A stretch of DNA of 64,000 nucleotides, taken from contig OY751493.1 in assembly GCA_963565915.1 (NCBI GenBank), positions 3,968,001-4,032,000 on the forward strand, given 5' to 3'. This document shows positions 36,048 to 47,445 of the stretch, piece by piece; position 1 is the first letter of the stretch, and every line of letters begins with the position of its first letter. Origin of the DNA: Entoloma clypeatum. Its lineage: Eukaryota; Basidiomycota; Agaricomycetes; Agaricales; Entolomataceae. Under the pieces are notes generated by a model that had not been told where the DNA came from, searched no databases, and worked only from the letters and a program-made list of their open reading frames with translations. The position numbers and the translations under genes are program-made.

Positions 36048-36713
36048 AGGTGCTGAAAGGTTTGAACATGGCTACTTTGAAAGTATGTATGTGAATTTTC
36101 TGCTTTCCTTGTTGCAGCCATGTTACACAAACATCCACTCGCCCATAACTCTCAGAAACCGGTACACGCATATACAAACCATTCTCAGGGAACAAGGCCT
36201 TTTTTCTTTGAAGCATGCGCAATAATTGTACATACCTTTTCGCTGGAGGGTTTTGAACCTCTGCAAAGACAAGCTGGACATGTAAATTACACCATGATAC
36301 TTTGAGTGTTCATGACAGATGTTTTTTTCCGATGTTTTTCTACTTCGCAGTGGCACCTGTGATCAATTGCAAGCAGCAAACGAAGTCAAGATTATAATAT
36401 CCAGATTTTACTCATGTGAAAACCTAAGCGCTGTAATTAGAGGGGGTAGAAAGAAAAAACAGTCAGATGAACTGTAAAAAGACGAAAAGAAAAAAAAAAT
36501 TGCTGAAAAGAGGAATTGTTCATGACTGTTCGCAACACATCTGGTAGCATGAGATAGTTCAAAAAGGGGGGGGGAAAAGAAAACCAGCTCAAACGTCAAA
36601 AAGAAAAGTAGAAGTCAGAGTCATAAATGCACATGTCCATTATAGATGCTGGGGGGGGGGGTATGATTAAGAGAGTTGAAAGAAAAAAAAACATCTGCGA
36701 GAAAGCAAGACCT
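36048..36713. other. Convergent region before chitin synthase stop
   Basis: 666 bp between stops of two converging genes. Two poly-G tracts (36566-36574, 36651-36661) and A-rich runs. No gene seen. Confidence 0.45.
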
Positions 36714-39700
36714 CTACGAAGGCCCATAATAAGGCTGCGTTGGAGGCGCCGCTCCCGGCGGAAGACTGAACGCCGTCGAGTTGCGCGAATACCGGTTCTG
36801 CGGCGGCGTCTGCGACGTTGGGCGTCTCCCCCCCTGTCTCGACACCCTCCGCACACCCTCAGGCCCAGGCACCGGCCCACTGTCCGTCAACCGTACACCC
36901 CGCCCTCCAGAAATGGGACCCGGGGGCGTCCTGCTGTTCACTGCCGCATAATGGTCTTCCACGCTGTACCCATAATCCGGAACAAACGCCGGGTGCTGCG
37001 AGTCGTCGTAGCTCACGGGTGACGTCCCCACTGGTCGGAAGGGGTTGTGCGGGTCGGACGAGGAGTGTTGCTGGTGGTCAGACGTGTAGCGTGAATTTTT
37101 TCGCCCCTGTGGGGACTCGTAATCCTTAGGCGACACGAGGCGTCCTCCACTGCCGGTCGATTCAAAGGATTCTTGGTCTTGAGATTGGGGACTTGAGATG
37201 AGCCGTTGATTCGAGAAGGATGCGGCATCATAGTTGTCCTCGCTCGTTCTTGACATACCAACGCTTGAAGTGGAGGACATTAGTGGTCGGCTAACAGACA
37301 GAGGAGCAGGAAGCATGAGGAGCGCATTGCTGTCATGTCTTGTTCGTTGCCCGTTGTAGTTGCCCGTATCCATGGTGCTCGTATCATTAGATTGAACAGG
37401 ATGCGTCACGTCAGAAGTCGATGTTGTCGAATACCGGTTGCTTCCATCCCTGCAGTATCAAAAAGACCAGAGTGAGTACTCTGGAACCAAATGCAAAAAG
37501 GGAAAGAAAAGGGCATACTTCTTCTCAGTATACGCCGAATCCCTCGACTGCGTCCCACTCTTCCACCTCCTATCCCTCTCAAACTCCGCCCACCGCTTCA
37601 TCACAATATGCGTCGAATCAAACTCTCCCTCCTTATCCCCCGTATGCGCCCCTCCCTCTCCCTGCACCTTTCTCGTCTGTCCCCATGAGAAATCATCAAA
37701 ATGCCAAAACGCATACGCAGGCAGAATCCCGTTCCAGATCGGCAACGAGATAAGGTACACTACCATCCACCCAATGTACGCCACCTTCCGCGACGTCACG
37801 ACGATCAGCAAGCCGGGGAGACCGAGCACGATTGCAAGTAGCACGAGCGGGATAGTCGTGTTGGGCCCGCCGGGAACGATGGAGCTGATGACGAGATAAA
37901 GTGTGAAGGCGATGGCGGCGGGGAGGACGAGCGTGCCGGCCAGCTCCATGCCGACGACAAACTGCATCGAGAAGCAGAACGTGCCGCAGAGGTCGCGGAC
38001 CAGGACCAGCTCCGCGAGGTTGTGGATCGTCGAGTTAATCCATCGCCGGCGCTGGGAGAGCAACACGCGGAATGTGTCCGGGACAACGGTTTTGCAGACG
38101 GCTTGCGGGCAGAACATGTTCTTGCGTTTTGGGAAGGTCTTGAGCATCAGGGTGGTGAGGTACCGATCCTCTCCAAGGAGCAGAAGGTTTTTCTTGTGGA
38201 GAGTGTTGACGACATTTTCCGAGTAGTGTTCCACGATGTCAGGGTTGGCGAGGATGGGGACCCAGTAGCCAGAGTCGCCTTTTGGTGCTTTGATTCGGTA
38301 CATGCTGAAACAACCAGGCAAACAGGTAACACCGCCGAACATGGACTCGAAAGCCTTGGTAAGATGATGCGAGATGTAATACTCAAAGACTGTGATAGGC
38401 AGCATTAGCTTGCCACAGTCTCAAACATGTAAACTGAGAAGAACATACCTTGAATCATAGTAACGAACGTCTCCGCCTTGTTCGCAATCTTCGTCTCCCC
38501 ACAAAGCCCCATAATCTCCTCGTCATGCACCATACAACTTACCATCCTCGTCATCGAATCCGGAAACACCTTCGTATCCGCATCCACACAAAGCATCAAC
38601 TCATACCGATCCGGACTGACTCCCGTCGCCCTCCATATCGAGTTGAAAAACTCATACTCAAACGTCGTCATCCTCTCATCAAACATCACCTTCTGCAAGA
38701 ACCCCATCACCACAATTTGGCTGTCCCGCTTGCCACGGTTTCCGGGCTTCGCATCGTCCGCCTCCAGCGGGTTGCCGCACTTCGCCACCAACACGATCGG
38801 CACACGCTGCTGCTTGGACCGCTCCACCGTCGAGTCGTCGTAGTCGTAAAACCCAGCATACACCTTCGCCATGTTGTGCCTCTTATGTCCATCCGCAATG
38901 GCAACATACGAATGCGGCTCCACGTCCGGAGGCGTAATTACAAACTCCTTCATCATCGACAAACATATCTCCGGTGTCGTCATATTGTTCCCATCACCCT
39001 TCACCATCCCGTCCGCAATCACGAGAATCAGCTTATGACTATTCGGATAGTCCGTCGTCGCAAGCGAGTCCAGCGTCGTCCGCAGACCCTCTACCGATTC
39101 AGAGTACGCAGTGACCAGACAGATCGTATGCGCCAACGGGAACCCGAACGGTTCATAGTCATGCGGCGGCTGAGGAACCACATTTTGCAACGGGAATGGA
39201 CATGGCGTCTCCGGAAGTGACATCGTACTCCTCGACAGCCTATACCCCGGAGGCGCCGACCCCTCCTTCGAGCTCGACTTCCCACTGCTCGAATACACCG
39301 TCGCTCGCTTCCACCCGGACGCCGAGTCCAACCCGCCATACGCCGTCGTCGGCCTCTGCCCTCCCTTTGGCACATTCTCCGCCGGTGTGAACCGCGACGT
39401 GATAGGCAAGAACGTCTTCCTATCCCCCTTCTTCGTCCTCAGCCCATTCTTCCCCACATTCGGACGGTAGTCGCTTGGCGCCGGTCTGTAGATGTCATTG
39501 GACCAGTTCTCTATCTCGGCAGATCTCTGCATGCGCTGCTCGTACGTCTCGCGCGAAAAGTTGCCGAGCTTCCAGGAGAAGAACCACGCGAACATGACCG
39601 CCATAACGAACCGGATGGCGACGACGCCGATGATGAAGATGAGGGAGAGGTAGAGCACGACGGAGGAGGCGACGCAGCCAATGCTGTTGGTGTCAATAAA

Positions 39701-41337
39701 GCCGATGGTGATGATGTCTTGCAGACAGTGGCCAATGCGCTGGTTAGAGGTGCGGACAAAGAGCATGGAGAGGTCCTTCCCGTTGTATGTCCCGTTGTGG
39801 CTTTTGAGGTCGTCAAAGACGGATGGATAGTTGACTTGTGTTGTGTTGAGCCAGTTGAGCAGATTAAGATCGAGCACAGAACTAACAGAGAAGATTGAGG
39901 CTTTGATCTCAACATGAGTGACGATGGAACTTACGATTCGTAGACGGCTAGATTACGGTTGGTATTATGAACGTCTTGCCAGGTGTAGTATACCTGACCC
40001 TTCGGCGCGACCCGAGAAAAAGTTGACTTTGCCTTTGAGGTTGAGTGACAATTCATCGAGCTGTCATACGCTGTCCAATTGACGGATTTGCTGCCGTACT
40101 GACTGTATGCATTGCAAGGAAAGTACCAGTCCAAGGTATTTCCAGACCCAGTAATAGCGGACGTGGACGACTTAGTGATGAGGCCAAGACAGTTTTGGTT
40201 GACTTTCTGGAAGAAAAATGAGGCATCGTTTCCGCCGAGGTTCCACCCGCCCGTCAACACAGGGTTGGCGTTTCCGTCAAATGGGCCAACTTGGGGATGA
40301 TGAAATTTGGAAAAATCGTAATCGTATCCATGAATGACGACAGAGCTGTTGCCAACGAACCCGTCTCCAATGGCGCCGCCATGGAAGCGATCGGGTGGAG
40401 TGCCGCACACACTTTCCGTAAAACCGAAAGTGAGGAAACCGACGCCAGCCATGAGCTGTAGTATGACGCTGATGAGACCCATTTTCTCTCGCCATGCTCG
40501 TTGCCGTTCTGGTGTACGGAGACCTGAAGAGGATCCGTGTGTCACAACTAATCTGTTGTATCAGGATTTGGGTTGAACGTACCACAGGCCCTCATCAGCA
40601 CTGGAGGAACGAGACATGTAATGATGTAACAATAAGTCATCCAGGGTCCGCCAGGGCCGGGTCCAGTCCAACAGCCTCTTTTTTTTTTCTCTTGCGGAGG
40701 TGCGGTGGGATTGGTTATAGATGAAGGAGTACGCATTCGACGAAGAGTAGCATTGCGTTTGAAGATGGCCAAGCCAGATTCATGTTGGTCTTGCTCCCGG
40801 CCGAGAAGGGACCTGCCGCGTCGTAGCTGTTCCCGCTGCGGAAAGTTGCCAGTAGCTATTTCAAAGCAAAGATTGCTCAGAAGAGAGACAGTGTAATGTA
40901 AAAGCTGAGGACGTACTGGAAGGCATGACACCCAGACGACGCTGCCCTTCGTCCTCGCTAGCCTGGGCAACATGGCTCCTGTAATGCCATTGTCGATGGC
41001 CTGGCTCTATTTTTTCCCTGTCTGGCCTAACGAGACTCTTCTTTCTGCTCACTCTGGACGGATCTGCGTAGCCTGCGATCTCGGGGTCGGCATCGATAGA
41101 CAGCTGTCGCTGGTAGGCGGAGGGCATCTGCCGCTGGCGGTTTGGATCGAGCTGGTCGCCGCGCTGAACATTCTGGAAGGACACGCCCCGCGAGCCATCG
41201 TTGATGGGGTATGGGGAGGGCCGGTGGTTGTTTGGAGTGTGGTTATCGGGGTATGGAGGCGCTGGTGATCTGGAGTGGCCCTGCTGGCTGACGGGGCGTG
41301 CGGAGCGTGGAGGGCGGCGGTCGCCGCGATGGTCCAT
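36714..41337 (-). CDS. CHS3: Class IV chitin synthase
   Basis: Plasma-membrane processive glycosyltransferase that makes chitin from UDP-GlcNAc. Six exons (41337-40917, 40855-40583, 40547-39935, 39881-38449, 38389-37519, 37449-36714) join in frame to 1,448 residues. A disordered basic N-terminus precedes TM segments ([36 protein letters not shown]). A luminal cytochrome-b5-like region ([15 protein letters not shown]) and a further TM follow. The catalytic part shows [31 protein letters not shown] (metal-binding Asp), [22 protein letters not shown] and [13 protein letters not shown], then C-terminal TM helices starting [19 protein letters not shown]. These are class IV (yeast Chs3-type) signatures. 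A long Ser/Gln-rich tail occupies the last exon. Chs3 activity in yeast depends on trafficking factors not seen here. Confidence 0.95.
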
Positions 41338-42728
41338 AGGAGGGTGGAGGGATGGATAGAAAGAAAGAGAGGGAAAAAAGAGAGGGGAGTGCGTAGAGGA
41401 TGTCTAGCAACCAAGTTTAACGTCAGGCGGGCCTGTCTCGCCTAACAAAACGAGGTTCAACAACCACTGCCAGCTCACCGGACTATCCCGCTTTCAGTCA
41501 TCATCGTATCCCCATCCATTTAACTCTATCATCATACTGTACTCTCTAATACTATCCAACACCTTTATACAATGACCTAAAAAAAGGCCAAACCCCGAGA
41601 CAATTAATGACGATGACCACATCTTGCCGTGAGCAACGCGGTGAGAATGAATGAACACACTGATCCGTGCCCGCAACCGCATTTTTGCTATATCAAGTCT
41701 TTTGCAGTTGTACTAATCCTACATAGGATGTATATCAAGCCTACCATCAGCCTTGCTTCCACCCCAGTGAAAGACAAGTCTCCTTTCAAGCTTAGGAGAA
41801 CGTGAAATAACCTCTTAAGATCTTGAAAAGGATCGTCGGACCGGACGATGTCGATACTTTATAATAATTGAAACTCGACCGCATCATAACGGCCCCAGAT
41901 GTGTGTCGCAGAAGCCATGACGATAAAGAGCCTTACCTGAGCCTTACGATCAGGACTCGCCATCGAGTGTTCCAGAGTAGATTTGTGATCCAAGACACGT
42001 CAAGGAGGAATCTCTTGCCAGCCGCATTGCGCAGCCCTGTAAGTGCCTATTAGTAGGCTCTCGGCGCCTTTCCGGACCTACGGCAAGGACTTGCCAAAAG
42101 GTCGACGGGGACTCGTCAGCACAAGTTGCCATCACTGGACTGCGCCGTTACAGGCGGTGCTGACAACCTTGAGTGATCATCGATGCCGTCTTTGGTCAAC
42201 GTGTGGTGAAGGAGATAGGACATATGTGTGCATCAGTCAATCATCTTGCCTGCACAGCGCAATCCCTGACTTGGACGTGTTATCAGGTAGAGTCAGTCTG
42301 ATATAACGAATTTCTTTTTTGTAAAAAGCCTCCTGTTTCAATCACCTCTCAAGATTAATATTTCACTGGCAGTCTGCATTTGCAGTGTACCAATTCTTCG
42401 AGCAGTCATGAATTTTAAAGTCCTCTTCGAGCTTTGCGGCGTTGCATCCAGCGAACAACTTGAAAAGCTGGCAAGCACGCATCATACGTCAGTGAACGTC
42501 CTATGTACCGAGGCTCCCCATCAATTGTCATAGCTACATAGTCTGCCTCCGGGAGACTAGAAGTTCCTTTGATTTCTGATAATGCTTTGACAATGCTGAC
42601 AAAAACTTCATGCTGTCAAGACAGTCACCGCTAAAGCAGCCTGATAAAGAGTGTTATTGTCCCCAATATCGACCAACCAGAAGTAGGGTGAAAATATGCA
42701 TCCCTCCCTGGCTATATTTGTGAATAGT
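41338..42728. other. Chitin synthase upstream region
   Basis: About 1.4 kb between the chitin synthase start and the stop of the kinase gene, both on -. Only short overlapping frames without motifs. The part next to 41337 should hold the chitin synthase promoter. Confidence 0.45.
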
Positions 42729-44069
42729 TCATGCCTTCGGTATCGGGGGGACGCGCTGAATGATCAGACCGGCCTGCTTAATCCAATGTCCAATGGAGCG
42801 GCGTATCCGGCGAGATCGTTTTTCAGTGACGATCACTACGCGGGATCGCAACTTCCAACTGCTCAATCCGCCGAGAATGTCATAAAAACGAGAGACGACC
42901 TCCTTCATCGTTGGCCGTTGTTTGGGATCGTCTTGTACCATGTCGTCGACAAGTTCACGCAAGAATTCAAACCCAAGCTTTCCAGGAAAGTGTTCATTGC
43001 CCTAATAACGAGGGAGGTAAAAATAATATAACTCATGAACTCGAGCCTTGATTCGATGGGCTCACCTCAAGAAGCTGAGTGCGGATTACATTTCCCATGC
43101 AATAAACATCCACGGCGAACGGGTCACAGGGTGCATTGCCTCCATTGAGAAACTCTGGCACGGTGCGGTCCCCACCCCAACCTCCCGGCTCTGAATGAGG
43201 GGCGTCCTCAGGTTTGAACAGCTTTGAGAGTCCAAAGTCCACCAGATAATGCTTAACGGGTCTGGTGGTGCGGGAAAAACGTTGTTTTGCGTAACCCTTG
43301 AAGTCGCGACGTCGAAGATTGCTACATGGGTGAGGTGGTGCCTCGAACAAGGGGAGGGCGTCCACCATGATATTCGTATATTTGCAATCCCTGCCAGGGT
43401 ATCAGAAGAAACAAAACAGGAATCTAGACCAAGCTGTACCTATAGGCAACATTGTTCTGATGTATGAGGTTTAAACCCTGGCGCAAAGTATCAGCAGAGT
43501 GCCAGCGATTTCTTCCGGAGTTACCTCTAACATCTGCCGAGCAAACTCAACTCCTTCCCCCACCGTTTCCAAAGGCGCAATGTCGTAGTCATAAAGGAGT
43601 GGCATGACAATGAAGAGGAGATCATCGTCGTCGGGTGGTTCAAGTACATCGAGGATCGGGACGCAGTAGTTGTTTTGGTCGTGCGCCAATGGTTCAGAGG
43701 AGAAGATTCGCCCAATCGCGACTTCCTCAGGTTCTTGTGAAGGATGCACGCGTTTCAATGCCACCAGAGTTCCATCTGCTCGAACGGCGTCCAGAATGTT
43801 ATATGACTACGCCACTCGTAAGCTTCATACACAATCGTAAAATTTGAACAACATACTGAAGCGACGATCCCGTCACTGCAATATTTCCATGTCTTCTGGG
43901 GGTCCTTTATCCATGAAGCGATCCAATCAGGTTGATACCGTTCTCGCAAGGTGTATCCTTGCTCTTTGAGCCAAGGCTGGTGGTCTCGCCAAAAGATTTC
44001 GTCTGGGTAAAGCTTTCCCTCACCCATCTTACTTGGACCCTGACGTACTGGCGCATCTGACTCCGACAT
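42729..44069 (-). CDS. Fungal protein kinase, agaricomycete-type
   Basis: Start at 44069 (MSESDAPVRQGPSKMGEG). Exon 1 carries an N-terminal FWRDHQPWLKEQGYTLRERYQPDW block. The kinase fold follows: TLVALKRVHPS (ATP-binding Lys), hinge-region LLFIVMPLLYDYD, and the catalytic loop HQNNVAYRDCKYTNIMVD with its Asp and Asn intact, joined over an intron at about 43354-43412. Then comes HYLVDFGLSK (DFG intact), VPEFLNG and DVYCMGNV of the activation and F-helix regions, and QDDPKQRPTMKEVVSRF near the end. It stops at 42729 after VPPIPKA. The R-D of HRD is preceded by Tyr, a common variant in this fungal family. All catalytic residues are present, so activity is likely. A decayed second copy lies at 45690-46065. 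Confidence 0.85.
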
Positions 44070-44398
44070 GTGGGGGAAGGTAGGGGGTTGCAACAATCCG
44101 GCGAAGTGAAGTCAGAACAAAAAGGACCTGCATGAAGTCAGGGTAAGTTTGCTTGCCTTTGTTCCTGAATAATGTTTGATGGATTTGCTTCCGTTGAGAG
44201 ACATGACGACCGATCGATCCCTCTGCCGGTTTTTGTTCTCCATATCAACGAGTCTTGTTCTTTTCTCCTCCAGATGTCGTGCTCGAAACAGTCGATTCCG
44301 CTGAAATTAAATGCCCATGTATATAAATCTAGCTGTTCAAGTTTACAGCTCAGAATCAAGTACCCATCTGTCCAACTTTTTCAAACCGACGCTGACAC
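44070..44398. promoter_or_regulatory. Divergent region, kinase / 237-aa gene
   Basis: 329 bp between divergent starts, presumably carrying both promoters. A TATATAAAT lies at about 44317. Confidence 0.4.
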
Positions 44399-45391
44399 AT
44401 GCCAATTCTCGAGGCGGGCGCATCCGTAACGACTATCGGCGCATTTGTACTCCAGGCCGTAACTCTTCCTCTGGTTATCAAAACCAAAATAAAAAAGAAT
44501 CGAGCCATCCTTGTGGAATCACGCGAAATCTTGGATTACTGCAACAATAACTTGTATCGGTATCGCAACTTGATAGAGAAACCGCAACTCTCAGGTCTCT
44601 CAAAAGATTACGAGGGGTAAGTCCTTTGGATTGATTTTGTGATTATGTGAATGAATGGCCTTCTCAGTCTCGACGACTTTGTTACTAAAGAGCTCAACAA
44701 GCCCCCGCCCACCAGCCGAATAAGTTTCTTGAAAAGTTATCACACTCAGAGGAAGGAGTATAAAGTAACTCGACATGAAACTGAAAAGCTAAAATTAAAG
44801 GTCGTGGTACGTCTGTATCTGTCATGAATGCAGGATTTCCTCTGACCTGGCCATGATATCGCAGGACGCATCAAATAAAGCCAAGCAGCTGCACTTCACG
44901 CCTGTTGAAGACGGCTCAGGTATGTGGTCTGAAGTCAACGCTATTATTAGTTCGACCTGAATGCATCAGGTCCTGGCACCAGACAATCTACGGTTTCCTT
45001 TCCATATTGGCCACTTCTAGATGATGGAACCAATTGCCTTTCATCTCCTCCATCTACCAGTGAGTTTCTGTTGAAATCCCTATATGAGGTTGTTTCATCT
45101 GCTTAGGATATGCGACATTGTCTTCCGCGTATTCAAGTCAAAGAAATGATGACGACGCACTATCTTTACATCCTCTATCTTCTCCGCAAGTTCCTGGTGT
45201 GTGACTTGCATGGCTGTTTGAGGGACGTCGGATTAATAAGGCCTGAACTTTTCTTTTTTTTCCCACTAGAACTACCCGAGATTCCACGCCCGCGGGGGGC
45301 TGGCCATAGTAGGCCTACCTCCAGTGACCCGAACTCGGATCCATTCTCTGATGACCATACCCAAAAATTGAAAGCGCGGAGTTCACACTAA
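44399..45391 (+). CDS. Unrecognised 237-aa protein with N-terminal membrane helix
   Basis: Six exons (44399-44616, 44668-44806, 44865-44919, 44970-45059, 45107-45196, 45270-45391) join in a single frame. Five consecutive canonical introns (GTAAGT, GTACGT, GTATGT, GTGAGT, GTGTGT donors) are strong evidence for a real gene despite the lack of a long open frame. The N-terminus MPILEAGASVTTIGAFVL continues into a hydrophobic segment to about residue 27, then a basic stretch KTKIKKNRA. A helical region follows (ESREILDYCNNNLYRYRNLIE; RHETEKLKLKVV). The C-terminal half is Ser/Pro-rich and probably disordered. I do not recognise a family. A short helix-rich domain with a hydrophobic leader next to a kinase could be membrane-associated signalling, but nothing in the sequence proves it. 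Confidence 0.7.
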
Positions 45392-45689
45392 TTCCGCAAT
45401 GTATCATAGAATACGCCCAGATAATAAGCAAATTCACGGACAGTAATTACCGTCTCAACTTCTTAATTTCACCTCCTGGTATTGTGAGCTGACGGAATGA
45501 CTGTAAACAAGCCTGAGGTACTTCAGAATCAGTGGATGAGCAAGTTGGCGGTGCTCACTAGCGTGCCAGAAACAGAGCCCTCCTCATTCCCCCATGCCGC
45601 GCCAAGTTCACCTCCGCCTAAACGAGGAACATCGGCGAAAATCAACGCTTACCGATCATAGTAAATGGTACGCGTCCATGCGGAGACGC
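45392..45689. other. Short intergenic stretch
   Basis: About 300 bp after the 237-aa gene. No gene seen. Confidence 0.4.
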
Positions 45690-46065
45690 CAACTCATCAA
45701 AACAACCTGCTTCATCCAATGGTCAATATAATAGCATATCCTGCAGGTCCATTTTTCAGTGACGACTACGACGAGGGACCTTAGTTTCCAACTGCTCAAT
45801 CAGTTGACGATATCGGGGAGACAATCCCTTCATCGCCAGCCATTGTTTGGAATCGTCCGTCCTAGTCATCGACAAGTTTACACAGGAACTCAGGGCCAGT
45901 TCACCTCTAGGAGCTATGAGGAATGAGTCACGGAGTGCATCACCAAACTCTGGGACGGTGCGGTGGCCAACCCACCCTTCATTTTCTAGGTGTGGGACAT
46001 CGTTCGGTGTGTGCAGCTCTGAGAGACGAAAGTCTACCAGGCAATTCTTGCTAGTGTTAAGGACG
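45690..46065 (-). pseudogene. Decayed fragment of a kinase copy
   Basis: This region aligns base by base with the 3' half of the kinase gene at 42765-43245. The shared order is CTGCTT-ATCCAATG-TCAATA, TTTTTCAGTGACGA, CTTCCAACTGCTCAATC-type, CATCG-GCC-TTGTTTGG, GTCGACAAGTT and CAAACTCTGG-ACGGTGCGGT. It ends near the segment coding for the DFG motif (AAAGTC-ACCAG). It carries frameshifts and stops, and about 100 bp including an intron of the intact gene are missing. The kinase N-lobe and catalytic loop are absent, so no function is expected. Same orientation as the intact gene, about 3 kb away. Confidence 0.7.
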
Positions 46066-46238
46066 ACGGTCGCGCACCCGAGCGCGCCATATGTATTACA
46101 TCTATGAGTAGTAGAGTACTGGTCGAATCAATGCTTGAGTTTGAGCGTTGATTTGGGCTGGGCGTGGGAATTTCCTTGTTCCAGAGCAGTCAACGTTGCA
46201 CTAATTCTTGTGGCCTCTCCCTTACCTCCCCCACAAAA

Positions 46239-47445
46239 ATGGCGGCTGCATCGATGTCCTCCTCTCCCATCACCCAAGTCTCCCAACACGCCGTCCCCGC
46301 GCACGCCAACCTCCAGCCGCAACTCCTCACGCGGCTCCTCCTCGACCTCCGGGGCCGCCGCTTCGAAGTCGACCGCGAGACGATCATGAACCTCCCCGAG
46401 TCCGTCTTGCTCTGCCTCTTCCCCAACGGGCTCGTTCTCAGCCGTCAGAGCATGGCGCTGGACGGCGGGGACAACGAGGAAGACGAGGAAGTGTACGGTG
46501 TTGACGTGAGCCATCTCCATCGTGTGCACACCGTGGTTCGACGTTGCTGAAATCCTGCCATGATACGCTAGTTCGATCCGGACTGTTTTCAATATGTCCT
46601 CACCTTCTTCAAAAATGCCTCGGAGACGTTCTACGGCACGGCCACCTCCCCAGGGCTCCTCGGCGCTCAACAGCACTTACTCGATGGCTCGCTGAACGAC
46701 TTTGGGCCTGCGACGTCGCAGAACCCCCTTCTGTCCAAGCAGGCGATTATCGTTCTGCGGGAGGAGCTCGAGTACTTCTCCATCCCGCCCAAGGAGACAG
46801 ACGCCGCGACGGACCAGAACGGGCTGCCGAACGACTCACTGGTCGACATCAAGCGAAGATCGGGCGAGTATCTTATGGACAAAAAGAACATCTTTACGGC
46901 GCTGCAGAGGAATGTGAACAAGGAGAACAATGTTGCTGAGCAGCATCTTATTGATATGCTGTGTATGAGGTTTGTGTGTTTGCGCGTCCGTTGGGTGGTG
47001 TTTACTCACCGCAAACGTTTAGTGGATTTGACCGTGATGATGAATGGGGCTTCCGTGCGCTTGAACCGTCGCGATGCTGTATATCTTCGATAGCCCTTGT
47101 TTTGTTGAAGACCGGGATCATCCACCATCCTACAGGAGAGAGACCGGTAGAGGTCGACTATACCCAGATGGGGACTGCTCAGAAGCTGCTCCTCTTCTGG
47201 AGGAAGCCTGCCGTAAGCTTTTTCTTGTCTCTCAACGTGACCATGCCTTTAGTTTGGAAACCTCGTAGCGAAAATGTTGGTGGGACGGTATAGACGTAGA
47301 ACTCCCAGCCACTGGCGACCAGCCGCTAAAAACCATCAAGTTGTGGGCACGTCGGGTCTGGACTCTCGAGCTCAGCTTGGTATGTCAATCTTTGTTAAGC
47401 ATCGTGGAGTTCATTCTTATGGCCTGTTCCTTCTGAAAGGTATAA
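46239..47445 (+). CDS. WHI2: Whi2-like BTB/KCTD-type regulator
   Basis: In yeast Whi2 is needed for growth arrest on nutrient or stress signals, with Psr phosphatases, and limits TORC1 and Ras. Exons 46239-46505, 46572-46969, 47023-47212, 47269-47379 and 47440-47445 total 323 residues. The BTB-like domain opens LLLDLRGRRFEVDRETIMNLPESVLLCLFPNGLVL and runs to FDPDCFQYVLTFFKNA, DSLVDIKRRSGEYLM. After KENNVAEQHLIDMLCM come SGFDRDDEWGFRALEPSRCC, VDYTQMGTAQKLLLFWRKPA and RKCWWDG, all typical of fungal Whi2. The C-terminus VWTLELSLV ends with a 6-nt terminal exon (GTA TAA). The ATG at 46239 follows an upstream in-frame frame that lacks conservation. Confidence 0.88.

Noticed and set aside
38450..39220. 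256-codon plus-strand frame
   Set aside because: Exact antisense of the chitin synthase catalytic exon; its Arg/His-rich composition is that of a shadow frame.
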